This document shows positions 41,565 to 50,569 of a DNA stretch of 64,000 nucleotides, one piece after another (position 1 is the stretch's first letter; every line of letters begins with the position of its first letter). The stretch is from Aequorivita todarodis (lineage in GTDB: Bacteria; Bacteroidota; Bacteroidia; Flavobacteriales; Flavobacteriaceae). The stretch lies in NCBI RefSeq assembly GCF_028561335.1, contig NZ_JAQQTG010000015.1, positions 3,433 through 67,432 on the forward strand, written 5' to 3'. The position numbers were made by a program, and so were the translations under genes. A model generated the notes under the pieces. The model worked only from the letters and a program-made list of their open reading frames with translations, did no database searches and was not told the origin of the DNA.

Positions 41565-42224
41565 ATGAATTCTGAAAAAACACATATTTATTTCGTTCCG
41601 GGGATGGCTGCGGGAAGCGAAATATTTCGAAATATCAAATTTCCCGAAACCTATGAAGTGCATATTTTGGAATGGTTGATTCCCGAAAAAAATGAAAGCT
41701 TAAAAGCCTATGCCGAAAGAATGGCAAGACGCATACAAGAAAAGGATCCAATTCTTATCGGGGTTTCGTTTGGAGGGGTTGTGGTACAAGAAATGAGGGA
41801 TTTTTTAAACTTGAAAAAATTGATTATCATTTCAAGTGTAAAAAGCAGGGATGAGCTGCCGCGAAGGATGAAACTGGCCAGCTTAACAAAGGCCTACAAA
41901 TTGATACCCACCGGTCTGGTTTTAAGTGCTGACGATTTGACCAAATATTCCATCGGCCCCAAAACAAAAAAGCGCTTGTCGCTCTATCAGGAATATCTAC
42001 ACGTTCGGGACAAGCAATATTTGGATTGGGCGCTGGAAAAAATGATAACTTGGGATAAGAAAGAAAAACTTGAAAATGTAATCCACATCCATGGCGAAAA
42101 GGATGTTGTTTTTCCTATAAAATATATTGACCGTTGTGAAGTTATCAAAGGCGGAACACATATTATGATTTTGAACAAAGGCAGGGAAATTTCACAAAAA
42201 CTGCTGGAGATTTTTGAGCAATAA
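41565..42224 (+). CDS. Alpha/beta hydrolase
   Basis: The product has 219 residues. IYFVPGMAAGSEIFRNIKF opens the fold, ILIGVSFGGVVVQEM is the nucleophile elbow (G-x-S-x-G with Ser), VIHIHGEKDVVFPIKYI gives the Asp, and VIKGGTHIMILNKG the catalytic His. The gene is monocistronic with its own promoter. No close functional class can be named. Confidence 0.88.
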   Translation: MNSEKTHIYFVPGMAAGSEIFRNIKFPETYEVHILEWLIPEKNESLKAYAERMARRIQEKDPILIGVSFGGVVVQEMRDFLNLKKLIIISSVKSRDELPRRMKLASLTKAYKLIPTGLVLSADDLTKYSIGPKTKKRLSLYQEYLHVRDKQYLDWALEKMITWDKKEKLENVIHIHGEKDVVFPIKYIDRCEVIKGGTHIMILNKGREISQKLLEIFEQ

Positions 42225-42283
42225 TTTTTGCTTTTCTGTTGAAAAATAGCTTAATTGAGTATCTTTATTGAAAATAAGACGAC

Positions 42284-43204
42284 ATGAAAATGATAGGTAA
42301 AATAGGGTTGGGCATATTGATAATTGCAGCTAGTGCCCTTAGCATCCACGCGGTTCAGGATGCACCCACAGATGAGAATTTTGAAAAGAAATTGGTCAAT
42401 GACTACAATGTTTATGCTTTGCCATTGCCAGAAAAAATGGATTTTGCAGGAGAGCCCGTACCGCTCCACAATCCGGATATTCGCGAGCGGATGGATAGGG
42501 AATTGTTGGTGAACACCTATTGGCAATCCAACGGACTGCTGCTCTTTAAAAGGGCGAACAAATACTTTCCACAGATTGAACCTTTGTTGAAAAAATATGG
42601 CTTGCCGGACGACTTTAAATACCTGGCCGTTGCCGAAAGCGGATTGGAGTACCAAAGTTCGCCCGCGGGAGCCTCTGGAATTTGGCATTTTATGAAAGGA
42701 ACTGGGCTTGAATACGGCCTTGAAATAAACGATTATGTGGATGAGCGCTACAATCTGGAAAAGGCCACCATGGTCGCTGCTGAATATTTGAAAAGTGCAA
42801 AAAACAAATTTGGAAGCTGGACAATGGCCGCAGCAGCATATAATGCAGGAGTTGGCGGAATGAACAAACAAATCAACCGACAGAAGGAAACCAGTTATTA
42901 CGACTTATTGCTGAATGATGAAACAAGCCGCTACGTATTCAGAATATTGGCTTTAAAGGAAATAATGACCCACCCGAAGCAATATGGTTTTAATTTCAGG
43001 GAAAAGGATTTATACACAAATATTCCTACCTATAAAGTGAAGGTGGACACCCCGGTTGAAGACTGGGCGGAATGGGTAAAACCTTACGGGATTAATTATA
43101 AAATACTCAAGCTCCACAATCCGTGGCTTCGAGATACGTACTTGAAAAATTCCTCTGGAAAAGAATACTTTATTGAAATACCTGAAAAGGGATATTATCA
43201 ATAA
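42284..43204 (+). CDS. Lytic transglycosylase (MltD-like)
   Basis: The product has 306 residues with a signal peptide (MIGKIGLGILIIAASALSIH). The SLT domain has the catalytic Glu in LAVAESGLEYQSSPAGASGI, with WHFMKGTGLEYGLEIN, ATMVAAEYLKSAKNKFGSWT and AAAAYNAGVGGMNKQI. It cleaves peptidoglycan in the periplasm. No LysM repeats are present, so the protein lacks the peptidoglycan-binding tail that MltD has. A terminator follows. Confidence 0.93.
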   Translation: MKMIGKIGLGILIIAASALSIHAVQDAPTDENFEKKLVNDYNVYALPLPEKMDFAGEPVPLHNPDIRERMDRELLVNTYWQSNGLLLFKRANKYFPQIEPLLKKYGLPDDFKYLAVAESGLEYQSSPAGASGIWHFMKGTGLEYGLEINDYVDERYNLEKATMVAAEYLKSAKNKFGSWTMAAAAYNAGVGGMNKQINRQKETSYYDLLLNDETSRYVFRILALKEIMTHPKQYGFNFREKDLYTNIPTYKVKVDTPVEDWAEWVKPYGINYKILKLHNPWLRDTYLKNSSGKEYFIEIPEKGYYQ

Positions 43205-43223
43205 GAAGACAGAAATAATTAAT

Positions 43224-43257
43224 AAACCCCTAAAAAGTGTATATTTTTAGGGGTTTT
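43224..43257. terminator. Bidirectional terminator between the transglycosylase and TlpA-like genes
   Basis: AAACCCCTAAAAA, a 7-base loop, then TTTTTAGGGGTTTT. It serves two convergent genes and overlaps the 3' end of the TlpA-like gene. Confidence 0.88.
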
Positions 43258-43948
43258 GTTTTGAAGCGAAGTGATCTTTATCTTCGTCGGCTAAGTTTTT
43301 AAGAAGTGAAATTCCGTTTAAAAAAGAGTTGTAATTCAACTCAAAAGAAATTTCATATTTTTCATTGTATGGGTGCAATACGCCGCGCCTTACATCAACA
43401 ATCCTTTTGTTTTCATCTATAAAAAACGAGGTGGGAAAACCAAGGCTGTGCTTCATGATTTCCACAATATGGTCGTTTTTGTTTTCCTTTTCATCAACGT
43501 ATATAATGTTTATTTTTCTGGAATACTCACGAGTTGATTTCCTCACGTTTTCTTTTGAATCCCAAAATAGAATGACAAAATCGATCTCTTTGTAATATTT
43601 TTCGGCAACTTCATTAAGGGCTGGAATCTCACCAACACCGGGCGTACACCAAGATGCGTAGGTCATTAAGAAAATTGGTTTTTCGAATTTGTAGAGCTCG
43701 ATCTTTTTTCCGGACAGTTTCCGTACTTTAAAGTTATCAAGATAACTTCCGTTCACCACATTGTTGATCAAGGAATCGAACAGAAATTCTGCGCGCTCAA
43801 AATCCTGAACTGCGTAAGCATTTTGAGAATTTTTCGTGTATTTCTTAATGTTTTTTCCAATCGCTTCAGAAAATAAAGGACCTTGCTCAATTTGTGATTG
43901 CGCTGAAAAAGTTACCAATAAGAAAAGATAAAGTAGTTTTCTACCCAT
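43247..43948 (-). CDS. TlpA-like thioredoxin-fold protein with a single active-site cysteine
   Basis: The product has 233 residues with a signal peptide (MGRKLLYLFLLVTFSAQS). The thioredoxin fold is recognised by PIFLMTYASWCTPGVGEIPA, DFVILFWDSKENVRK and LGFPTSFFIDENKRIVDVRR. The normal WCxxC is WCTPG here, so the second Cys is missing. A Gly at that place would block disulfide exchange by the normal mechanism; a monothiol or binding role is possible. No partner gene is adjacent. Confidence 0.85.
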   Translation of the reverse strand: MGRKLLYLFLLVTFSAQSQIEQGPLFSEAIGKNIKKYTKNSQNAYAVQDFERAEFLFDSLINNVVNGSYLDNFKVRKLSGKKIELYKFEKPIFLMTYASWCTPGVGEIPALNEVAEKYYKEIDFVILFWDSKENVRKSTREYSRKINIIYVDEKENKNDHIVEIMKHSLGFPTSFFIDENKRIVDVRRGVLHPYNEKYEISFELNYNSFLNGISLLKNLADEDKDHFASKQNP

Positions 43949-44069
43949 AAGCAAAAGCTTTGGGCAAAGATACGCTACATGATTGATTTACAGCGAAGTA
44001 TTCGACAAGAAGCTAATTAAAATCGACAAACAGCAAGAAAAGTAGAAACGGACTCTTAATTAAAACTAT

Positions 44070-44636
44070 TTAAAATCTTTTTCCGCCACGGCCTCCGCGC
44101 CCAAATTGTTGCCGCGGCTGTCCCATTTTCTTCATTTGCTGTTTCATCATTTTTATTTGTTCGTCCAGCATATTGTGCTTATCCAAACTTTTGGCCTCGG
44201 CCATAAGCTGCTCCGCCTCGCGTTTTCGGTTTTTGGTCATAGCAATTCCCGCGAGGTTAAGTTTTGTCATCGCCATATCCGCAGACATATTCAGACCGAG
44301 TTTTTCGGCTTTCTTGAAATATTTTTCGGCTTCAATCATATTGGTCTGCGAAACCATCAGGCCGTTCAAATAGTTGTAGTAGCCCTCTTGTTTTGGTACC
44401 AATGAAGCCTTGGGGTTGCTTATTTTGTCGAGCCATTTCTTTGCGCCGGCAAAATCCTGTTTTCGAAGGCGAAGAAAAGCAAGCAGAATAATCTCATTCT
44501 TGAAATAAAGGAAGACGAATACCAAAGAAAGTAAAATCAGCATAATCCCATTGCCAATATTTGTTTCTGTAAATTGCCATACGGCCGCTCCAATTACTAA
44601 AGCCGCCAAAACTAATTTTATATTTTTGTTGAACAT
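44070..44636 (-). CDS. Membrane-anchored TPR-like protein
   Basis: The product has 188 residues with two membrane helices at the start (LVLAALVIGAAVWQF and NGIMLILLSLVFVFLYF), then TPR-like helices (PKQEGYYNYLNGLMVSQTNM, EAEKYFKKAEKLGLNMSAD) and a Met/Gln/Arg/Gly-rich tail (QQFGRGGRGGKRF). I do not recognise a named family beyond TPR-like. Confidence 0.7.
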   Translation of the reverse strand: MFNKNIKLVLAALVIGAAVWQFTETNIGNGIMLILLSLVFVFLYFKNEIILLAFLRLRKQDFAGAKKWLDKISNPKASLVPKQEGYYNYLNGLMVSQTNMIEAEKYFKKAEKLGLNMSADMAMTKLNLAGIAMTKNRKREAEQLMAEAKSLDKHNMLDEQIKMMKQQMKKMGQPRQQFGRGGRGGKRF

Positions 44637-44811
44637 GGATAATCTTTATAAAGGGTTGCAAAGGTATAAAAACTAAATGCTTTATGGAAGATATTCCATT
44701 TCAGAAGTAGAAAATATTTCACGCAAAAGGAGGCCTAATCAATAATTTTGGGGTTGTATTTTCGGGGCAATTGCAATGCCCAAAAAAATTATGGATATTT
44801 TTTAAAAAAGG

Positions 44812-44842
44812 TTTGTCTAACTGAAAACTTGTTGTATTTTTG
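44812..44842 (+). promoter_or_regulatory. Promoter of rpmH
   Basis: TTTG (44812-44815) and TATTTTTG (44835-44842) are separated by 19 bp, identical in layout to the rpsF promoter. Confidence 0.75.
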
Positions 44843-44911
44843 CACCCGACTTTTGAGGTAGTACCCAAAGGTTCTTAAAAAAGGATATTACGGAAGTTAA
44901 AGCATACTATA

Positions 44912-45073
44912 ATGAGCAAAAGAACATTTCAGCCATCAAAGAGAAAAAGAAGAAACAAACACGGTTTTAGAGAGCGTATGGCTTCTGTAAACGGAAGAAA
45001 AGTTTTGGCTGCCCGCAGAGCGAAAGGCAGAAAAAGACTTTCTGTATCCTCTGAAGCCCGTCATAAAAAATAA
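44912..45073 (+). CDS. rpmH: 50S ribosomal protein L34
   Basis: A 53-codon frame that encodes [40 protein letters not shown] and so on, a complete L34. It is short and easily missed. L34 is a structural protein of the 50S subunit. It has a canonical promoter upstream and a strong terminator 20 bp downstream, so it is monocistronic here; rnpA is not adjacent. Confidence 0.98.
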   Translation: MSKRTFQPSKRKRRNKHGFRERMASVNGRKVLAARRAKGRKRLSVSSEARHKK

Positions 45074-45091
45074 TGTTGATAAATTATATAT

Positions 45092-45127
45092 AAAAGGTGT
45101 TGTTTAACTAAGCAACACCTTTTTTTT
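45092..45127 (+). terminator. Terminator of rpmH
   Basis: AAAAGGTGTTG, loop TTTAACTAAG, CAACACCTTTTTTTT. Stem of 11 bp and a T run. Confidence 0.93.
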
Positions 45128-45174
45128 ATACCCTAATGCGCCGTAATTTTGCGGCATCGAAAAAGTTAAAACAA

Positions 45175-48027
45175 ATGCCTAAAAATCCTTCAATTAAATC
45201 AGTTCTAATTATTGGCTCAGGCCCCATTGTTATTGGTCAAGCGTGCGAATTTGACTATTCCGGCTCGCAATCTTTACGCTCGTTGCGCGAAGATGGCATC
45301 GAGACCGTTTTGATAAACAGCAACCCGGCAACCATTATGACCGACCCTTCCATGGCCGATCATATATATCTGCTACCGCTTACCACAAAATCAATTATAA
45401 GAGTATTGAAGGAGCATCCGCAAATTGATGCGGTACTGCCCACAATGGGTGGACAAACAGCACTGAATTTGTGCATTGAAGCAGACGAAAAAGGAATTTG
45501 GAAAGATTTTGGCGTCAAGTTAATCGGGGTGGATATTGACGCCATAAACATAACGGAAGACCGCGAAAAGTTTAGAATGTTAATGGAGAAGATAGGGGTG
45601 AAAATGGCACCTCAAGCTACCGCAAATTCGTATCTGCAAGGAAAGGAAATTGCACAGGAATTTGGCTTTCCGCTGGTTATTCGGGCATCCTATACCTTAG
45701 GAGGTGCGGGAGCTTCTATTGTTTACAAAGAAGAAGATTTTGACGAACTTTTATCGCACGGACTGGAGATTTCCCCCATTCACGAAGTGATGATAGATAA
45801 AGCGATGATGGGGTGGAAGGAATATGAACTGGAATTGCTTCGCGATAATAACGATAACGTTGTAATTATCTGTACCATTGAAAATATGGACCCTATGGGG
45901 ATCCATACCGGAGATTCCATAACGGTGGCCCCGGCAATGACGCTCAACGACCGTACCTTCCAACGAATGCGGGATATGGCTATTCTTATGATGCGCAGTA
46001 TCGGTGATTTTGCGGGCGGTTGTAACGTTCAGTTTGCAGTGAGCCCTGACGAGGAAGAAGAGATTATTGCTATTGAAATCAATCCACGCGTGTCGCGCTC
46101 CTCGGCATTGGCTTCAAAAGCAACGGGCTATCCTATTGCAAAAATCGCTACTAAATTGGCCATTGGATATACACTTGCTGAATTGAACAACCAAATTACA
46201 AAGTCAACTTCGGCATTGTTTGAACCTACTTTGGACTACGTTATTGTAAAGATTCCGCGTTGGAATTTTGATAAATTTGAAGGCTCCGATCGTACGTTGG
46301 GGCTTCAAATGAAATCTGTTGGCGAAGTGATGGGCATTGGCCGTTCCTTTCAGGAAGCGCTTCACAAAGCCACGCAATCGCTGGAAATTAAGCGTAACGG
46401 GATTGGCGCCGACGGAAAAAGCTACACCAATTACGAACAGATTCTCGATAAGCTGAAAAACGCGAGTTGGGACCGCGTTTTTGTAATCTACGATGCAATC
46501 CACATTGGAATTCCGCTAAGTAGAATCCACGAAATCACAAAAATTGATATGTGGTTCCTTCGCCAGTACGAAGAACTGTATCTTTTGGAAAAGGAAATTT
46601 CAAAATATACTTTGGAAACCCTTCCGAGGGAATTGTTATTGGAAGCAAAACAAAAAGGCTACGGGGATCGCCAGATAGCGCATATGCTGAAATGTTTGGA
46701 GAGCCAAGTTTACAAAAAACGTGAAGAGATGAACATTCAGCGCGTTTATAAATTGGTGGATACCTGTGCCGCCGAATTTAAGGCGGAAACACCCTATTAC
46801 TATTCCACTTTTGAAAATGAAATGCAGCTTGAGGGCCAAAAGCCCTATTCCGAAAACGATAGCATTGTAACCGAAAAGAAAAAAATAATCGTTCTCGGTT
46901 CCGGTCCGAACAGGATAGGGCAGGGCATCGAGTTTGATTATTGCTGCGTCCACGGAGTGCTTGCGGCGGCGGAATGCGGCTACGAAACCATTATGATAAA
47001 CTGTAACCCCGAAACAGTTTCAACGGATTTTGACGTTGCGGACAAATTATATTTTGAACCGGTTTTTTGGGAACATATTTACGACATCATTCGCCATGAA
47101 AAACCCGAAGGTGTTATTGTTCAATTGGGCGGGCAGACCGCGTTGAAACTCGCCGAAAAGCTGGATAGATACGGAATAAATATCATTGGCACCACGTATA
47201 AATCGCTGGATTTGGCAGAAGATCGCGGAAGTTTTTCAACGCTTTTAAAAGAAAACAATATCCCCTATCCCGAATTTGGAACGGCAGAAACCACCGAAGA
47301 GGCATTGGCACTCGCCGATAAACTTGACTTCCCGCTTCTGATTCGTCCATCCTATGTATTGGGAGGGCAAGGGATGAAAATCGTTATCAATAAAAAGGAA
47401 TTGGAGGCGCATGTGGTAGATTTACTTCGAAAAATTCCGAATAACAAGTTGTTGCTGGACCATTATCTCGACGGAGCCATAGAGGCAGAAGCCGATGCCA
47501 TCTGCGATGGTGAGAATGTTTACATCATCGGAATAATGGAGCACATTGAGCCGTGCGGTATCCATTCCGGGGATTCAAATGCTACTTTGCCGCCTTTCAA
47601 CATCGGTGAATTTGTAATGCAGCAAATTAAGGACCATACTACCAAAATTGCGAAATCCCTCAACACCGTTGGACTCATAAACGTTCAGTTTGCCATAAAG
47701 GACGATGTGGTTTATATCATTGAGGCCAATCCACGCGCCTCGCGAACAGTGCCTTTTATTGCCAAAGCGTACGGAGAACCTTACGTAAATTATGCCACAA
47801 AAGTAATGCTGGGCCACAATAAAGTAACCGATTTCAACTTTAATCCTAAGTTGGAAGGATTTGCAATCAAGCAGCCTGTTTTCAGTTTCAATAAATTTCC
47901 GAACGTGAACAAACAATTGGGGCCTGAAATGAAGAGTACTGGAGAAAGCATTTTGTTTATTGATAGTTTGAAGGATGATGCTTTTTATGATTTGTACGCA
48001 AGAAGAAAAATGTATTTGAGCAAATAA
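45175..48027 (+). CDS. carB: Carbamoyl-phosphate synthase large subunit, without the C-terminal MGS domain
   Basis: From the ATG at 45175 the product has 950 residues. Two ATP-grasp halves are present: IKSVLIIGSGPIVIGQACEF and KIIVLGSGPNRIGQGIEFDY, with EINPRVSRSSALASKATGYP and EANPRASRTVPFIAKAYGEP. The E. coli enzyme (1073 residues) continues with an MGS-like domain for UMP and ornithine control; here the protein ends shortly after the second ATP-grasp half (YARRKMYLSK). It makes carbamoyl phosphate for arginine and pyrimidines. carA is not in the window. Confidence 0.96.
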   Translation: MPKNPSIKSVLIIGSGPIVIGQACEFDYSGSQSLRSLREDGIETVLINSNPATIMTDPSMADHIYLLPLTTKSIIRVLKEHPQIDAVLPTMGGQTALNLCIEADEKGIWKDFGVKLIGVDIDAINITEDREKFRMLMEKIGVKMAPQATANSYLQGKEIAQEFGFPLVIRASYTLGGAGASIVYKEEDFDELLSHGLEISPIHEVMIDKAMMGWKEYELELLRDNNDNVVIICTIENMDPMGIHTGDSITVAPAMTLNDRTFQRMRDMAILMMRSIGDFAGGCNVQFAVSPDEEEEIIAIEINPRVSRSSALASKATGYPIAKIATKLAIGYTLAELNNQITKSTSALFEPTLDYVIVKIPRWNFDKFEGSDRTLGLQMKSVGEVMGIGRSFQEALHKATQSLEIKRNGIGADGKSYTNYEQILDKLKNASWDRVFVIYDAIHIGIPLSRIHEITKIDMWFLRQYEELYLLEKEISKYTLETLPRELLLEAKQKGYGDRQIAHMLKCLESQVYKKREEMNIQRVYKLVDTCAAEFKAETPYYYSTFENEMQLEGQKPYSENDSIVTEKKKIIVLGSGPNRIGQGIEFDYCCVHGVLAAAECGYETIMINCNPETVSTDFDVADKLYFEPVFWEHIYDIIRHEKPEGVIVQLGGQTALKLAEKLDRYGINIIGTTYKSLDLAEDRGSFSTLLKENNIPYPEFGTAETTEEALALADKLDFPLLIRPSYVLGGQGMKIVINKKELEAHVVDLLRKIPNNKLLLDHYLDGAIEAEADAICDGENVYIIGIMEHIEPCGIHSGDSNATLPPFNIGEFVMQQIKDHTTKIAKSLNTVGLINVQFAIKDDVVYIIEANPRASRTVPFIAKAYGEPYVNYATKVMLGHNKVTDFNFNPKLEGFAIKQPVFSFNKFPNVNKQLGPEMKSTGESILFIDSLKDDAFYDLYARRKMYLSK

Positions 48028-48085
48028 GCTGATGTTTTTATTTTTTTTCGTAAATTAGTTTGTCAACCTACTTAACCCTTCTTTT

Positions 48086-48661
48086 ATGAATAAAATTACT
48101 TTGTTCTTATGTTTTATTACAATGCATATTCTCACCGCGCAGAATGTTGTTGAAATTGCTTGGGGACAAGGGATTAATGAATCTGTGGCCAGCCCTACCA
48201 TTGAAGTGGGAGACACCGTACTTTGGAGGTGGGCAGATGCTTCACAGAAAACTGTAACCAGCCTTTCCAATGGAGCTGAAACTTTTGATAGTGGAACGTT
48301 GAAGGGCGTAAATAATGAATTCTCATATACTTTTTCCAAAACCGGCGTAACCGAATACCAAAATGATTCCGACCCTTCAATGCATGGCAAAGTTACGGTG
48401 GTCAGCAAGCTTTCAACGGAGGAAAAATTTATAAAAAACCTAAATTTTTATCCCAATCCGGTAAAAAATGAGTTGAACATTGCTTCAATCTTTAATATTG
48501 ACAGTTACCAGATCTATAATGTTTTGGGAACCCTGGTTTCCGAAGGAAAAGGGACCAGCAACGTTACGCAAGTGGATATGGGCCGATTGAACAGTGGGCT
48601 GTATTTTGTGAAAGTTACTTCAAGAAATATGCAGACCACATTAAAAATTGCGAAAAAGTAA
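48086..48661 (+). CDS. T9SS type A sorting-domain protein with a cupredoxin-like domain
   Basis: The product has 191 residues: signal peptide (MNKITLFLCFITMHILTA), a beta domain (about residues 20-105) and a C-terminal T9SS sorting domain with NLNFYPNPVKNELNIAS and LNSGLYFVKV. VGDTVLWRWADASQKTVTS and FSKTGVTEYQNDSDPSMHGK follow the layout of plastocyanin-like domains, but the expected His, Cys and His copper ligands are Lys, Asn/Asp and absent. The protein should be exported by the type IX system and attached to the surface or released. Function unknown. Confidence 0.88.
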   Translation: MNKITLFLCFITMHILTAQNVVEIAWGQGINESVASPTIEVGDTVLWRWADASQKTVTSLSNGAETFDSGTLKGVNNEFSYTFSKTGVTEYQNDSDPSMHGKVTVVSKLSTEEKFIKNLNFYPNPVKNELNIASIFNIDSYQIYNVLGTLVSEGKGTSNVTQVDMGRLNSGLYFVKVTSRNMQTTLKIAKK

Positions 48662-48696
48662 AACCTAAAAATGTACTTTTTAATTGCTTGCCATTT

Positions 48697-49065
48697 TTAA
48701 TTTCGATTAAAGTGAGGCGATTGTTCCTGTTCCACCGCCGTGATAAAATATTTGGTCTCACCCCAAATGGCGAAGGAAGCAAACCTTTCTATATAGGTCA
48801 CTTTCACATAGCTTCCTTGGTATTCCTTAAGTTTTTCGATCACTTCTTTATCTTGGTCCAAAACTGAAAAAGAGAAAATCTGGGCGCCGCTAATACCTTG
48901 GCTAATCTCGCCCTCCCACGTTTTAATAATCACGCCGCGATGGCTAAACTTAATAAGCTCGCCAGCACGCGTTCCTTCACTATAGGGCACATAATATATA
49001 AATGCCATGTAGCATAGGAAGATTGCCAAAAGGCTTCCGAGAATGATGAAGAGGACTTTTTTCAT
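48697..49065 (-). CDS. Single-pass membrane protein, family unknown
   Basis: The product has 122 residues with one N-terminal membrane helix (VLFIILGSLLAIFLCYMAFI) and an extracytoplasmic domain of about 95 residues (SEGTRAGELIKFSHRGVIIK, TWEGEISQG). Homologues in related genomes carry the label 6-phosphogluconate dehydrogenase, which the sequence does not support. The gene lies 6 bp downstream of rmuC on the same strand. Confidence 0.75.
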   Translation of the reverse strand: MKKVLFIILGSLLAIFLCYMAFIYYVPYSEGTRAGELIKFSHRGVIIKTWEGEISQGISGAQIFSFSVLDQDKEVIEKLKEYQGSYVKVTYIERFASFAIWGETKYFITAVEQEQSPHFNRN

Positions 49066-49071
49066 AATACG

Positions 49072-50412
49072 TTAATTTAAATCGAGTTCGTCGTCGTTAT
49101 TCACATTTGCCTTTTTTAACCACGCAGCCTTCATTTTATCCTTTGGCGAAATGCCCAATTCCTCAAGCTTGTTGATATCCTTGATTAAATTTTGGTTGCC
49201 TGTTAATTTTTTCATCGCTCCGTCGTAGGCGCTTTTTGTGGAAGCTATTCTATTTCCAACTGTTTCCAGATCGTCCAATAAAATTTTGAATTTGTGGTAA
49301 AGGCTGCTTGCGTGGTTGGCAATTTCCAGCGCATTTTGCTGTTGCTTTTCGTTGCTCCACAGCGCATCTATGGTCCGCAATGTTGAAAGCAGTGTGGTTG
49401 GGCTCACCAACAATATATTTTTCTGAAAAGCGGTATAAAAAAAGGAATTGTCAAAATTCTGGGCCAAATACAGCGCAGGCTCAATAGGGATAAACATCAA
49501 AACAAAATCGGGCGATTGGATTCCGTGCAAGTCCTCATATTTTTTTGAGCTTAATTGGGCAATATGATTTTTTAGGGATTGAATGTGGTCCTTTAAAAAT
49601 CTTTCCTTTAAACCTTCATTTTCTTCGTTTACGTATTTTTCATAGGCCGTCAGCGAGACTTTTGAATCTATTACCATTCGCTTGTCATTGGGCAAATGGA
49701 TAACAACATCGGGCAGCACTTTGTTTCCATCGGCATCGGTATAGGATTTTTGGACAAAATACTCCCGATCTTTGACCAAATTCGATTTTTCCAATACGCG
49801 TTCCAAAATAAGTTCGCCCCAGTTTCCCTGGGTCTTGCTTTCTCCCTTCAGTGCCTTTGTAAGATTGTTTGCCTCTTCACTTATTTTCACATTCTGTTCG
49901 TTTAGGAATTGAAGCTGTTTCCCAAGCTCTGCGTGTCCTTTGATGAAATCTTCGTTGCTTTTCCCAACTTTTTCCTCAAATTCCTTGATTTTTTGATTCA
50001 AGGGTTTTAGTATTCCTTCAATATTTTCCTTGTTCAATTCCGTGAATTTGTGGGTTTTATCCAACAAGATTTTATTGGCGAGATTTTCAAACTTGTCATT
50101 GAAATCTTTTTCGAAATTTTTGAAGCGTTCTTTTTCCTTTTCCAATTCGGAATACAGGGCTTCATATTCCGCGCTTTGGCGTGAGAGCTGCATGTTTGCC
50201 TGTTCTTTCTCTTTTTGTAAAGATTCCTTTTCCGAAGCTAAAAGCCCCAAACGTTCGTTTAGTTTTCCTTCCTGAAATTGCGCATTTTGAAGCCGTTCCT
50301 CCAGTTTGCTGGTTTCGGTCTTGTTTTTTAAACGTGCGAAAAGATTGCCGATAAATGCCCCAATCAACAAACAAATAGCAGCCAATAAAAGAAATAGAAA
50401 GGTTTCGTTCAC
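49072..50412 (-). CDS. rmuC: DNA recombination protein RmuC
   Basis: The product has 446 residues: a membrane helix (LLAAICLLIGAFIGNLF), a long coiled coil (about residues 30-190), and the nuclease-like domain with NWGELILERVLEKSNLV, LPNDKRMVIDSKVSLTAYEKY and QSPDFVLMFIPIEPALYLA. RmuC limits recombination at inverted repeats and has a PD-(D/E)XK-like core. Length and order of parts are normal. Confidence 0.93.
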   Translation of the reverse strand: MNETFLFLLLAAICLLIGAFIGNLFARLKNKTETSKLEERLQNAQFQEGKLNERLGLLASEKESLQKEKEQANMQLSRQSAEYEALYSELEKEKERFKNFEKDFNDKFENLANKILLDKTHKFTELNKENIEGILKPLNQKIKEFEEKVGKSNEDFIKGHAELGKQLQFLNEQNVKISEEANNLTKALKGESKTQGNWGELILERVLEKSNLVKDREYFVQKSYTDADGNKVLPDVVIHLPNDKRMVIDSKVSLTAYEKYVNEENEGLKERFLKDHIQSLKNHIAQLSSKKYEDLHGIQSPDFVLMFIPIEPALYLAQNFDNSFFYTAFQKNILLVSPTTLLSTLRTIDALWSNEKQQQNALEIANHASSLYHKFKILLDDLETVGNRIASTKSAYDGAMKKLTGNQNLIKDINKLEELGISPKDKMKAAWLKKANVNNDDELDLN

Positions 50413-50569
50413 AAGATAAAATGTTAATGGTTATTAGTTAATGGTTAGTCGGAGTGCCCGATGCCATTTTATTTCAATTTTGAAAAAGTAAAGATACTAT
50501 TATCGCAGGGGCATTCAAAGACCCTACAAAATTTTAATTTTTTCCTTTTTCACAAGTAACCTTTAACAA

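Noticed and set aside
48697-49065. Label 6-phosphogluconate dehydrogenase
   Set aside because: The protein is 122 residues with a membrane helix and no nucleotide-binding fold.
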